This document shows positions 1-8,654 of a stretch of DNA of 64,000 nt, piece after piece. The notes beneath the pieces are model-generated. The model was not told the DNA's origin. It saw nothing but the letters and a program-made list of their open reading frames with translations, and did not search any database. The stretch's first letter is position 1, and every line of letters starts with the position of its first letter. The DNA comes from Verrucomicrobiaceae bacterium UBA1938 (GTDB lineage: Bacteria > Verrucomicrobiota > Verrucomicrobiia > Verrucomicrobiales > Verrucomicrobiaceae). The stretch is taken from contig DDFC01000032.1 in NCBI GenBank assembly GCA_002336895.1, positions 373,904 to 437,903 of the forward strand, in the 5' to 3' direction. Both the position numbers and the translations under genes were made by a program.

Positions 1-85
1 GAGCGAAGCGACACCCCTCGTAAGCTCGCCCATCGCACCCTCATGGCACTCGCATCGCGTAGCGATGCCAGCACTCACGTCCCTG
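1..85. repeat. intergenic repeat family A, copy 1 (left edge cut by window)
   Basis: This stretch matches 14763-14845 closely. Shared parts are the right arm ACCCCTCG of a first hairpin (13-20) with its loop GAGCGAAGCGAC, and a perfect second hairpin GCATCGC-GTA-GCGATGC at 52-68. The left arm of the first hairpin lies outside the window. It sits downstream of the immunity-like gene on the minus strand. Function is unknown; it may be a dispersed REP-like element. Confidence 0.6.
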
Positions 86-157
86 CAGTCCTCTAGATGC
101 AATCCAGGCACCCTTAATTTCCAGGCTGCAAAGCATGATAGCATGCTAGTTGTCGGT

Positions 158-694
158 TCAATGAGGTGCTGCTTTTTTCAACCATGCTAGCAGGTCGTCA
201 TCAGTGAAAGCTGCATCCTTTTGGGGTTTGCCGTAATCGACTAGGTTTGCGCCAGGAATGCTGCAGCGCCGCAAAAACACAGGACCTGTTTCATTCAGCA
301 CTTTCAATACACCATTCTTCTCAAAGGAGGTCATGTGGTCGATTTCAGACGAAAGGTTGTTGACCAAAGTCAGCAAATCACCCGCGAGGTCAGGCCTAGT
401 CTCCCAAAAGGTAGCATCAATGCTCAAAACAGCGTGTAAAAGCGCTCCTTCGTAGAGATTCCCCTCGGCATGTGGTCGTTGGCGCAGCTCTCGCAACGCT
501 AGCGGAACTAGATACTTCAGGCTGATTTGTTGACCAATCATGAGCCGGATGTTTTCCACATCAAATTCCTTCAACGGCACTTGTCTCAGACGATGGCACT
601 CAATGACAAGTGATGACTCATAGCCCGGCTCCCCCCAGTCTACCCCTTCGAGTTCTTGGAGACTTCGACCTATATCAAAATCAATTTTCATCAT
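158..694 (-). CDS. CdiI-like contact-dependent inhibition immunity protein (orphan)
   Basis: A 178-residue soluble protein resembling the CdiI family annotated as contact-dependent growth inhibition system immunity protein. The N-terminal LEGVDWGEP segment, CHRLRQVPLKEF, and the MIGQQISLKYLVPLAL stretch are what I recognise from that family. Such proteins normally neutralise the toxin tip of a CdiA protein in the cytoplasm. No CdiA/CdiB gene is visible here. A longer reading frame begins at 718, but the ATG at 694 overlaps the stop of the upstream CapK-like gene (ATGA), which is the coupling pattern used through this operon, so I chose it. The toxin it opposes, if any, cannot be named. Family call moderately sure, function inferred. 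Confidence 0.68.
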   Translation of the reverse strand: MMKIDFDIGRSLQELEGVDWGEPGYESSLVIECHRLRQVPLKEFDVENIRLMIGQQISLKYLVPLALRELRQRPHAEGNLYEGALLHAVLSIDATFWETRPDLAGDLLTLVNNLSSEIDHMTSFEKNGVLKVLNETGPVFLRRCSIPGANLVDYGKPQKDAAFTDDDLLAWLKKAAPH

Positions 695-2058
695 ACTGAT
701 ACCCTCGTCACCAGCCACCTATGCTTCCCCGCCGGGGTCTTCTCCACCTCCTTCACCTCGCGCATCTCCAGCACAAAATCATCCCCCAGCTTCCTCATCA
801 GCCCCGCATGCATCGCATCCTCGCGCTCACGCTGCCATTGCGGCCCCGGCTGATACCGGCACTCCACCGCACCGGCACGCTCCTGAAAAAACTGCACCGC
901 CAGCAGCCCGTCAAAAATCCGGTCATGCATGTTGATCGCCGTCAGCGAAATCCGCCGCCCCGTGGCGCTCACCAGAAACTCATACTCACGCCCCACCACC
1001 TCCGACACCACAGCGTGGTTCACCACTTTCGCATAATCCCCCGTCCGATACCGCACCAGCGGCATCACGCGATTATGAAACGACGTCCCGATGATCTCCC
1101 GATTCCCTTCCGCGTCGGCTTCTCCAAATTCCACATACCCATACGTCGGCCAGAATTGCAGATCGTTCGACTCCCTGCCCTGCGCCGCCAGCACAACGCG
1201 CTCGCTGTGTCCGTACCAGTGAAACACCCGCGCGCCAAAAAAGCCCTCCAGGTACCTCTGCGTCTCCGCACCCAGCTTTTCCGATCCACACAGCAGTGAA
1301 GTCAGTTTGAACCCCAGCTTCCTCCCCGTCTGCTCCAGCCCCCGCGCCAGCATCAGCGCCGCACTGGGATACGCATGCAGATGCTGCGGGCGGAATCGAT
1401 TCAGCGCCTCCACATACTCCGGCAGCCGCTCCAGCGTCAGATGATACGACGAAAGAATCAGCCAGTTCCGCGTCGCATCATAATAGCTGATGCCCCCCGC
1501 CGCCTTGCTCGACGTCACCCCGCCTCGGATCACCGCCACCCGGTCTCCCACGCGATACCCACGCCTTGACCACTGAGCCTCCAGGTACGCCTGCTCCTTC
1601 GGCCGGCTCACACCCTTCTGCAGATAAAACCCCACCGGTACCCCGCTCGATCCACCCGTGGTGATGTACAGCCTTCGCATGGCATCAATCTCCGGATTCA
1701 CCATCCGCTCCCGGTTCAAGATCATGTCCTGCTTCGTCAGTAGCGGATAGTCCGCCAGTTGCTCCAGCGCCTCAAACTTCGCCGGATCCACCCCGCACGC
1801 CGCAAACCTCTCCGCATAATACGGTGCCTTGCCCGCAGCCATCAGCGATTCACGCAAAGCCTGCACCTGATACCGCCGGATCGTCTCTTCATCCCACCCT
1901 TCCACCTCCCGCGCCTCTCGCTGAAACCGCGCATATTCGGCCCCATAGCGCATCGAAGCCGGAATCGCCCGATACACCCGCCCCACCAGCGACTTAATCA
2001 CCTGCGGCGCTGCCTCATAAACCTTCAGCAGCGGATAAAGCGCATCTTCCAGAGACAT
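691..2058 (-). CDS. CapK/PaaK-like adenylate-forming ligase
   Basis: A 455-residue member of the ANL adenylate-forming superfamily, in the branch annotated as phenylacetate-CoA ligase-like or CapK. The phosphate-binding motif TTGGSSGVPVGF lies near residue 135, YGHSERVVLA near 285, and YRTGDYA near 340; these match the A3, A5 and A7 motifs. CapK-like members are common in capsule and exopolysaccharide loci, where they are thought to activate an acyl group for glycan decoration, but the substrate is not known. It lies downstream of larB after a 263-base gap and its stop overlaps the start of the CdiI-like gene. It may be transcribed separately from the rest of the cluster. Confidence 0.8.
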   Translation of the reverse strand: MSLEDALYPLLKVYEAAPQVIKSLVGRVYRAIPASMRYGAEYARFQREAREVEGWDEETIRRYQVQALRESLMAAGKAPYYAERFAACGVDPAKFEALEQLADYPLLTKQDMILNRERMVNPEIDAMRRLYITTGGSSGVPVGFYLQKGVSRPKEQAYLEAQWSRRGYRVGDRVAVIRGGVTSSKAAGGISYYDATRNWLILSSYHLTLERLPEYVEALNRFRPQHLHAYPSAALMLARGLEQTGRKLGFKLTSLLCGSEKLGAETQRYLEGFFGARVFHWYGHSERVVLAAQGRESNDLQFWPTYGYVEFGEADAEGNREIIGTSFHNRVMPLVRYRTGDYAKVVNHAVVSEVVGREYEFLVSATGRRISLTAINMHDRIFDGLLAVQFFQERAGAVECRYQPGPQWQREREDAMHAGLMRKLGDDFVLEMREVKEVEKTPAGKHRWLVTRVSV

Positions 2059-2157
2059 GACTGTTAAAGAGTACGTTGCAAGAAGGATGGCTTCGCGGCC
2101 TGAAGCGGGCGGAAGAGGCTTGGAATGCTACTCAAATTGAATTTCAAAATTCTCCAG

Positions 2158-2263
2158 CGCGAATCCCCTCTCCCCGCCCAAAACATCATAGCTCTGAGCA
2201 TCCTTCGGGGAACCGTAGCGCAGCGAAGATAGACGAAGTCAAAGGTTGGGTGAGGGGTGGCAT
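2158..2263. repeat. intergenic repeat family C, copy 1
   Basis: Left arm CCCCTCTCCCCGCCC (about 2164-2178) and right arm GGTTGGGTGAGGGGTGG (about 2244-2260) are imperfectly complementary and resemble the arms of the element at 13036-13108. The block lies in the 263-base gap between larB and the CapK-like gene. It looks like a G/C-rich dispersed stem-loop element; no function can be assigned. Confidence 0.45.
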
Positions 2264-2321
2264 TTCATCTCTCTTTTCGATGTTCCGCATGACGAACGCC
2301 CCTCTGAGATTGCACTCTTCA

Positions 2322-3083
2322 TCAGGAGGCCTTCACCATCCCATTCAGCATCCGAATCGCCGCCATCGCCGCCCCAAACCCATTGTCAATGTTCACCACG
2401 CTCAGCCCGCTCGCACACGAGTTCAGCATCCCCAGCAGCGCAGCTATTCCGCGCAAATTCGCCCCGTAGCCCACACTCGTCGGCACGGCGATCACCGGTG
2501 CCGCCACCAGCCCGCCCAGCACGCTCGGCAGCGCCCCTTCCATCCCCGCCACCGCGATCACGAGGCTCGCAGCGCGCACATCATCCAGCCGCGCCAGCAG
2601 CCGGTGCAGCCCCGCCACGCCCACATCCGTAATTCGCATTACTTTCACTCCGGCAAACTCCAGCGTCTGCGCAGCCTCCTCCGCCACCGGCACATCCGAG
2701 GTCCCCGCGCACACCACCGCCACCGTCAGCGCCTTGAAATCACCGCTCATCCTCCCGATGCGATACAGCCGCGACACACCATCATAGCAGCCCGTCGGAA
2801 ATCTCTGCAGCAGCGCCCCCGCCATCTCCGCATTCACCCGTGTGGCCAGTGCGCATCCATGCGCCGCTACCAGCGCTGCCAGCGCATCCGAGGTCTGCTC
2901 CAGCGTCTTCCCCTCCGCATACACCGCCTCAGGAAAGCCCTGGCGTATCACCCGGTGCGTATCCGCCAGCACCTGCCCTGCCTCCGCAAACGGCAGCACC
3001 CTCAGCCGCTCCAGCGCCTGCTCGGCGCTCAGCGTTCCGTCGGCCACCTGGCCCAGCAGTTCTCCCAGTTTCCCTTCGTTCAT
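2322..3083 (-). CDS. larB: LarB, nickel-pincer cofactor biosynthesis (NaAD carboxylase/hydrolase)
   Basis: A 253-residue LarB-type protein. LarB carboxylates the pyridinium ring of nicotinic acid adenine dinucleotide and hydrolyses the anhydride, the first step to the nickel-pincer nucleotide of lactate racemase. The N-terminal helical part (GTLSAEQALERLRVLPFAEAG) and the PurE-like C-terminal half with VVCAGTSDVPVAEEAAQTL, VGVAGLHRLL, AVAGMEGALPSVLGGLV and PTSVGYG are characteristic of the family. Start overlaps the stop of larE by 4 bases, so the two are coupled. No larC or larA is present in the window. Placement at the tail of an exosortase/glycosyltransferase operon is unusual. Identification is firm; the enzyme served by the cofactor is unknown. 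Confidence 0.88.
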   Translation of the reverse strand: MNEGKLGELLGQVADGTLSAEQALERLRVLPFAEAGQVLADTHRVIRQGFPEAVYAEGKTLEQTSDALAALVAAHGCALATRVNAEMAGALLQRFPTGCYDGVSRLYRIGRMSGDFKALTVAVVCAGTSDVPVAEEAAQTLEFAGVKVMRITDVGVAGLHRLLARLDDVRAASLVIAVAGMEGALPSVLGGLVAAPVIAVPTSVGYGANLRGIAALLGMLNSCASGLSVVNIDNGFGAAMAAIRMLNGMVKAS

Positions 3084-3880
3084 GCCGTCCGCCCCTTGAG
3101 CACTTCGTTCATGCTTCCAGTTCTCAGCCCCGCCAGATCCAGGGTCACATACGTGTACCCCGTCGCACGCAGTGCCTTCGTAATCGCTTCCCTCTGCTGC
3201 AAAGCTCGCAGCAGATCTCCCTCCGGCACCTCCAGCCGCGCCACATCTCCATGATGCCTCACACGCAGCTCTCGGTAGCCAAGGTCAAACAGCGCCGCCT
3301 CCGCACGCTCGATCTGTGAGAGCAGCCTCGGTGTCACACTCGTGCCATACGGCACGCGGGAGGCCAGGCAAGCCGCCGCTGGCTTGTCCCAGTTCGGCAG
3401 GCCCAGCGCCTTCGCCGCCTCCCTCACCGCCTTCTTGCTGAAGCCCAGGTCATGCAGCGGGCTCAGGATTTTCAGTTCCCGCGCCGCAGCCCGCCCGGGC
3501 CGCACATCCAGCGTGTCCTCAGCATTCATTCCATCCAGCACATGCACGATGTCATGCTGCTCCGCATACTTCCTCAGCGCACGGTACACATGGTCCTTGC
3601 AGAAGTAGCAGCGGTTCGGCGCGTTCGCCTGATACGCCGGATCATCCACCTCCAGCGTCGGCAGCATTTCCAGCCTCGCACCCATCTCATGCGCCAGCAC
3701 CACGGCCTCGTCCTTCTCGCTCTGCGGCAGGCTGGGAGACACCGCCAGCAGCGCCACCACATTCTCACTGCCCAGCGCATCCAGGCAGGCCTTCAGCACC
3801 AGCGTGCTGTCCACTCCTCCTGAATAGGCCACGGCCACACGTCCCAGCGGGCGCAGATGTTCCAGCAGTTTCTCAATCAT
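3080..3880 (-). CDS. larE: LarE, ATP-dependent sulfur transferase for nickel-pincer cofactor
   Basis: A 266-residue PP-loop ATPase of the LarE family. LarE adenylates the carboxylated nicotinate mononucleotide made by LarB and inserts sulfur. The PP-loop SGGVDST lies near residue 21, followed by NRCYFCK near 100 and the family motif CLASRVPYG near 170, which carries a conserved cysteine in the region where the sacrificial cysteine of LarE is expected. An ORF runs upstream to 3982, but the ATG at 3880 overlaps the stop of epsI (ATGA) and gives the normal family N-terminus, so that start is chosen. LarB follows with another 4-base overlap. Confidence 0.87.
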   Translation of the reverse strand: MIEKLLEHLRPLGRVAVAYSGGVDSTLVLKACLDALGSENVVALLAVSPSLPQSEKDEAVVLAHEMGARLEMLPTLEVDDPAYQANAPNRCYFCKDHVYRALRKYAEQHDIVHVLDGMNAEDTLDVRPGRAAARELKILSPLHDLGFSKKAVREAAKALGLPNWDKPAAACLASRVPYGTSVTPRLLSQIERAEAALFDLGYRELRVRHHGDVARLEVPEGDLLRALQQREAITKALRATGYTYVTLDLAGLRTGSMNEVLKGRTA

Positions 3881-4590
3881 GGTGTCGTCATCAAATCCTT
3901 CTGAATCCTCGGCGCAAGGCTGCGGATCAGGGAAAGAATCATTTTCACCGTCTCCTCGTCGTTCCGCTGCCTCTCCCCGCACTGCTGCGGCGTCAGGTTG
4001 TCCGTCACACGCGCCATCACAGACGGGTACGCCCAGCGGTGGTTCACATTCCTCAGCACGCTGTCCTTCAGGCTGATCAGCTGCCGCTCCACATTGCTCG
4101 GCGTGCTGATGTCATCCCCCACAAACCAGTACACATAGTGCGCCCTCAGCGGCAGCTTCGTCCGGTCGGGCATCAAAACCTCCCGCTGGATGCTCAGATC
4201 CCTCACTCTCAAGACCACCCCCGAGTTCATCTTCACCTCGCGTACCGTCGAGTTCGTGATCGTCCACCCCTGCCCGTCCAGGCACACCTCAGGGCGGTGA
4301 ATGCTCCGCGTGTCATTTCCCGCGATCACCAGCGCCGCATGCGCCTGATCACGGTTCGCGATGCTTCTCCCCGGCGTGTGATATTCCCGCTTCACGATGA
4401 TCGTGTCAGCCGGCAGCAGCTCTCGCTCCCTCTCGCTCGCCTCCTCTTTGTCTCCCACAAAATCACCCGCTACCATCGGCAGCTCAGGCAGCACTCCCGT
4501 CTCACCTCCGCCTTTCGGCTGGGGCGAAAACTGGCACAGCAGGACCGTCATCCCGCACAGCATCAAAAAAATGAACGCACGCGCCATCAT
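3877..4590 (-). CDS. epsI: EpsI, exosortase-associated protein (DUF3485)
   Basis: A 237-residue protein with an N-terminal hydrophobic segment (FIFLMLCGMTVLLCQF), then an extracytoplasmic domain of the EpsI/DUF3485 type. The diagnostic stretch IHRPEVCLDGQGW lies near residue 99 and HYVYWFVGDD near 150. EpsI proteins accompany exosortases in exopolysaccharide loci and are sometimes fused to them; the biochemical role is not settled. Its start overlaps the stop of the exosortase gene and its stop overlaps larE, both by ATGA. It has the usual length for a stand-alone EpsI. Confidence 0.86.
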   Translation of the reverse strand: MMARAFIFLMLCGMTVLLCQFSPQPKGGGETGVLPELPMVAGDFVGDKEEASERERELLPADTIIVKREYHTPGRSIANRDQAHAALVIAGNDTRSIHRPEVCLDGQGWTITNSTVREVKMNSGVVLRVRDLSIQREVLMPDRTKLPLRAHYVYWFVGDDISTPSNVERQLISLKDSVLRNVNHRWAYPSVMARVTDNLTPQQCGERQRNDEETVKMILSLIRSLAPRIQKDLMTTP

Positions 4591-5552
4591 GTCACCGGAG
4601 CGGCCACCTGCCGCGAGACTGTTTTTGATCGCCTGCCTCCCCCGCCGTCACAGCACCGGTTCAGCAGCCACGACACCGCCTGCAGCAGCATCAGCGCCAC
4701 CAGAAACACCACGATGCCCGTCAGCTCATGAAACGTGGACACCTCCTTCTCCGCATCACCGATCGCCCAGTGCTGTCCGAAAATCATCGCCGCAAAGATC
4801 AGCACCAAAATGCGCACCATGTTCGCCACGATCGCGATCGGCAGGATCGTGCTGAACAGCACCGCCCGCCTCCACATCGCCCGCTGCCGGAAATAGCTGA
4901 ACAGCACCCCCACCACCAGCAGCGCAAACAGTGACCTCATCCCCGAGCACGGCGCCGCGATCCCCACGCTGAAAAGATCCCCCGCCTTGCGCCCCAGCTC
5001 CACGTTCGGCATCGACTGCAGCGCCGTCCCCGCCACCAGCGACTCCACGCCCATCGTGTTCAGCACAAAGCCCGTCGTCTTCACCATCAGCAGTCGCATC
5101 TGGTAGCCCAGGCTCTCCTCCAGAAACGACAGCGGCCACATGAAGCCCAGCACCAGCCACGCAAACAGCCTGCTCCTCGCGCGCACCTCCCCCTCCAGCC
5201 ACACCGCCGCCCCCGCCACCAGACTCATGATCCCCGCATAGCCGCAGTAAAAACTGTTCGCCCTGAACCCCGCAAAGTACAGAAACAACCCAAAGAAAAT
5301 CAATCCCATCCCCCACGGACTGCACGCCTCCGGCAGCTTCGCCGCTTCCTCGCGCCTCCGCCACAGCAGATAGCCCGCGATAAACGGCACCAGCGCCCCA
5401 TGCTGCCACGTCGCATCCCGCCACTTCATCAGCAGCTCTTCAAAAATCGTCCGCCGGAAATGCCCGTAGCCCGCCGCATACGGCTGCACCGCCATCAGCA
5501 GCACCAGCCCTGCGGCCACAAGGCACCACGATATGACACCACGGTGCTTCAT
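4587..5552 (-). CDS. exosortase (PEP-CTERM-type transpeptidase)
   Basis: A 321-residue polytopic membrane protein with about eight hydrophobic segments. The catalytic residues of exosortase/archaeosortase enzymes are visible: Cys202 in APCSGMRS, Arg247 in NMVRIL and His275 in FHELTG. Exosortases cleave C-terminal PEP-CTERM-like sorting signals of secreted proteins, usually in bacteria that make extracellular polysaccharide. No protein with a recognisable PEP-CTERM tail is encoded in this window, so substrates must be elsewhere. Coupled on both sides by 4-base overlaps to a GT4 gene upstream and epsI downstream. I cannot decide the exosortase subclass from sequence alone. Confidence 0.9.
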   Translation of the reverse strand: MKHRGVISWCLVAAGLVLLMAVQPYAAGYGHFRRTIFEELLMKWRDATWQHGALVPFIAGYLLWRRREEAAKLPEACSPWGMGLIFFGLFLYFAGFRANSFYCGYAGIMSLVAGAAVWLEGEVRARSRLFAWLVLGFMWPLSFLEESLGYQMRLLMVKTTGFVLNTMGVESLVAGTALQSMPNVELGRKAGDLFSVGIAAPCSGMRSLFALLVVGVLFSYFRQRAMWRRAVLFSTILPIAIVANMVRILVLIFAAMIFGQHWAIGDAEKEVSTFHELTGIVVFLVALMLLQAVSWLLNRCCDGGGGRRSKTVSRQVAAPVT

Positions 5553-6649
5553 GCTCGTTTCAGTTGTTGGCGGTAAACTACCATCACTGTTTCAAAATGG
5601 CGCTTCCACGTCCATTCGCACGCACGTTTACGCCCCAGCTCGCAGCACCGCGCATGCACCGCGTCATCCTCCAGCAGCGTCAGCAGATGCCGCGCCGCCT
5701 CATCTGGCTCGTCATAGTACAGCGCTGCATCCCCACCCGCCTCCGGATTCGCCGTCAGCCGGTTCGTCACCACCGCACATCCTGCCGCCATCGCCTCCGG
5801 GATCACAAACGTCAGCCCCTCCAGCGTTGACGGAAAAATCAGCACTCGCGCCGCCTGATACGCCGCCACCAGATCCTCTCCAAAAAGCGGCCCCAGCTCC
5901 ACAAAGCCCTCTTCTCCCGTCACCGCCACAATCTCCCGCCTCAGTCCCTCCGGCAGTCGTTCCCCTGCTCGTACAAAACAGCAGTGCCGTTGCTCAAACG
6001 CCCCTCGCATCCGCTCAAAAATCCCCGGCAGCGACTCCAGGTTCTTCCGCTTCACCGCACTCCCCACCGACAAAATCACCCTCGGCATCTCCTGCAGCCT
6101 CTTCCTCACCATGTTGCCCTCCGGCACCGCCTTCTGAAAAGCCGCCGCATCCGTCCCCGGCACCGCCACCGTGATCTTCTCCTCCGCGATCCCGAGCATC
6201 CCCACCAGTTTCCGCCGCGTCTCCTCAGAGATCGCGATCACATGATCCGCCAGTCGCAAATTCTGCACCGTCTTCCGAAACCTCTCCACCTGCCCCGCGC
6301 TCATCGTCCCCGGATCTTCCAGCGGCACGAGATCAAACACCGTCACCACCTTCCGCGCACCTCGTGGCACATGCCTCAGCAGATGCGCATAGCTGTGGTC
6401 CAGCACATGGCAAAGCGGCGCTCTCACCCGTCTCGCACGCACAGGATACGCCACATACTTTTCAAACATCCGCCGCAGCCTCGATGCCGCCCCCGATTTC
6501 GCCGGTGCTCCTCCCTTCAGCACGCACCCGATCCTCACATCCGCAGGCGGCGCATCACGCACCACGACCTCCAGCTCACGCCAGTACCGGTCCATGCTCG
6601 CCCATCCCTCTTCAGGAGAAGCCGGCAGCCACATCACATCCGCGTTCAT
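5549..6649 (-). CDS. glycosyltransferase family 4
   Basis: A 366-residue cytoplasmic GT-B glycosyltransferase. The C-terminal donor-binding half is recognisable from VILSVGSAVKRKNLESLP near residue 190 and the E-x7-E-type motif EGLTFVIPEAMAAG near 280, followed by NPEAGGDAALY. The likely role is retaining sugar transfer onto a lipid-linked glycan intermediate. An ORF extends upstream to 6709, but ATG 6649 overlaps the stop of the FkbM gene (ATGA), matching the operon pattern. Donor and acceptor sugars cannot be predicted. Confidence 0.85.
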   Translation of the reverse strand: MNADVMWLPASPEEGWASMDRYWRELEVVVRDAPPADVRIGCVLKGGAPAKSGAASRLRRMFEKYVAYPVRARRVRAPLCHVLDHSYAHLLRHVPRGARKVVTVFDLVPLEDPGTMSAGQVERFRKTVQNLRLADHVIAISEETRRKLVGMLGIAEEKITVAVPGTDAAAFQKAVPEGNMVRKRLQEMPRVILSVGSAVKRKNLESLPGIFERMRGAFEQRHCCFVRAGERLPEGLRREIVAVTGEEGFVELGPLFGEDLVAAYQAARVLIFPSTLEGLTFVIPEAMAAGCAVVTNRLTANPEAGGDAALYYDEPDEAARHLLTLLEDDAVHARCCELGRKRACEWTWKRHFETVMVVYRQQLKRA

Positions 6650-7446
6650 GTTCCTGCTTTCTCCCATGCTTCCACGATGTGCAGATCCCCCTGCCGGCTC
6701 GCCACACATTCAAACCCCGCCCCCTCCAGCGCCCTTCTCCCGCGCTCGATCATCTCCATCCCGATCAGCGGCGGGTGCCATTCCACAATGATCAGCCGCA
6801 TCCCGCGCCACGCCGGTCCTTCGCCCAAAATCACCTGCTGCTCCGCTCCCTCCACATCCATCACCAGCACATCAAACGGCCCCCGCTCCGCGCACAGCTG
6901 CTCCAGCGTGCGGCTCTGCACCACCTCCAGCCGCTTCGCATCCCCCCCATCCGCACGCGTGCTCGTCAGCACCCCCTGCGTGAAATCCAGCGCCACGGGA
7001 TTCCCATCCCCGATCGCCGCATGCATCACCGTAAAGCGCCCCCCGTTCCGTTCCCGGTTCCTCTCCAGAAACGGCACCAGCCTCGCGTTTGCCTCCAGCA
7101 CCACATGCCTCTCCGGTGCCTCCAGCCTGCGGTTGATCGTCATGGACACGATCCCAAGACATCCCCCCAGCTCACACACTTTGTCTCCTGGACGGATCAG
7201 CCGTGCACAAAACTCCCTCTCCGGCGCCTCGTAGTCATCAAACCAATACGTCGCCAGCGCGCTCCAGCTCTCCCCCTCCAGCGGCACCTCAAACACCATC
7301 CCGCCCAGATGAAACCGTCGGCGGAAGATCAAAAACGCCAGCCCCAGCAGCGGATTCGCCCGCAGCGTCAGGCACATCCCCAGCGCAGGCGGCAGCGCAT
7401 CGCGCACGGTGCGCCGCAGCTTTTCAAAAAAAGACATGGCCGCCAT
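6646..7446 (-). CDS. FkbM family SAM-dependent methyltransferase
   Basis: A 266-residue class I methyltransferase of the FkbM type. The SAM-binding motif CELGGCLGIVSM lies near residue 85, VVLEANARLVPFLERN follows, and FDVLVMDVEGAEQQVI near 180 is the typical FkbM motif. FkbM enzymes O-methylate hydroxyls of polyketides and sugars; here a glycan methylation is likely. The chosen start at 7446 lies two bases after the stop of the neighbouring GT4 gene; a second ATG at 7437 is possible. Its stop overlaps the next GT gene. Confidence 0.83.
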   Translation of the reverse strand: MAAMSFFEKLRRTVRDALPPALGMCLTLRANPLLGLAFLIFRRRFHLGGMVFEVPLEGESWSALATYWFDDYEAPEREFCARLIRPGDKVCELGGCLGIVSMTINRRLEAPERHVVLEANARLVPFLERNRERNGGRFTVMHAAIGDGNPVALDFTQGVLTSTRADGGDAKRLEVVQSRTLEQLCAERGPFDVLVMDVEGAEQQVILGEGPAWRGMRLIIVEWHPPLIGMEMIERGRRALEGAGFECVASRQGDLHIVEAWEKAGT

Positions 7447-7448
7447 GT

Positions 7449-8654
7449 TCAGCTGTCCGCCCTCCTCAGTTCCAGGATCTTCATCAAAAAACGGCCCCAC
7501 GTCCGCGCCAGCGCCTCGTGCGTGTAGTTCGCCAGCGTTCGCTGCCGCTGCGCCTCCGCCAGCCTCTCTCTGCCCGCATCGTCACGCACCCATCGCTCCA
7601 TCATCGCCGCCAGCGCCTTCGCATCTGAATGCGCAAACACCGCCTCCGGCATCGCCAGCACCTCCGGGATCGCCCCCGAGCTCGCCCCCAGCGTCGCCAC
7701 ACGCGCCGCAGTCGCCTCGATCAGCACATGCCCAAACTGCTCCTCCCATACATTCGGTCCCGTGCGCACCGGCTTGCTCGCCAGCACAAACATGTCCAGG
7801 CTCCTCATGAACTCCGCCACCTCCCGGTGCGGCCTCGGTGCCAGCACATGCAGCCAGGCCTTGGTCTCTGCCATCGTCTGCAGCTCCGCGCTCATGTCAC
7901 CATGCCCCAGCAGCGCCAGTTGCATGTCACGCTCAGGCAGCCTCGCACGCACATCCTCCACCGCAGCCAGCAGTTCGCCGATGCCCTTCGCCGCCGTCAG
8001 TCGTCCGCAGAATCCCACCAGAAATCCCTCCTTCGGCACGCCCAGTTTCACCCGCAGTTCAGCCTTCTCAGCAGCACTCGCCGGGCGGAAATCCGCACTC
8101 TCCACCCCCAGCTGTGCCGCCACCAGATTCGTCTCCGCCTTCGCCCCATGCTTCAGCAGGATCGCCCGGCACGCCTCATTCCCCGAGATCGAAAAATCAT
8201 GCGTCCATGCCGCCAGCCGGTAGATCATCGAAAGCATACCGCCCTTCAGCCCGCGCCTCTCGATGTTCTCCCAGGTAAACTCGCCAAAGACCGCCTGCGG
8301 CTGCATCATCCTCGCCATCACCCACACCTGCCAGCGGATCAGGCTCCACGGCTCGCTGTCCACCAGGATCACATCATACGCCTTCGCCCGCAGCACCTCG
8401 CTCAGCCCTTCATGCACATATCGCGTGATGCCCGCCCCCCTCGGCCACACCGGCAGTCTCACCAGCTCATACTGCGGCTCATGATCCGCCTGCTCAAACT
8501 CCGCCAGCGGCAGCCCAAATAGCGTCGAGTCATCCAGCACCCACGTCACACACGTGATCTCAAACTCATCCGCCAGCGGATTCAGCTTCCTCCGGTTAAA
8601 GGCGGTCGCATACATATGCCCCACCATCAGCAGCCTGGGTTTCGCATCACTCAT
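7449..8654 (-). CDS. glycosyltransferase family 4
   Basis: A 401-residue GT-B glycosyltransferase. The N-terminal half opens with RLLMVGHMYA, and the C-terminal half shows VGFCGRLTAAKGIGELLAAV near residue 210 and EEQFGHVLIEATAARV near 305 with GAIPEVL after it, all GT4 features. It is predicted to act in the cytoplasm on the assembling repeat unit. Its ATG overlaps the stop of the upstream GT4 gene (ATGA) and the FkbM gene follows almost directly, indicating the same transcript. Confidence 0.85.
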   Translation of the reverse strand: MSDAKPRLLMVGHMYATAFNRRKLNPLADEFEITCVTWVLDDSTLFGLPLAEFEQADHEPQYELVRLPVWPRGAGITRYVHEGLSEVLRAKAYDVILVDSEPWSLIRWQVWVMARMMQPQAVFGEFTWENIERRGLKGGMLSMIYRLAAWTHDFSISGNEACRAILLKHGAKAETNLVAAQLGVESADFRPASAAEKAELRVKLGVPKEGFLVGFCGRLTAAKGIGELLAAVEDVRARLPERDMQLALLGHGDMSAELQTMAETKAWLHVLAPRPHREVAEFMRSLDMFVLASKPVRTGPNVWEEQFGHVLIEATAARVATLGASSGAIPEVLAMPEAVFAHSDAKALAAMMERWVRDDAGRERLAEAQRQRTLANYTHEALARTWGRFLMKILELRRADS

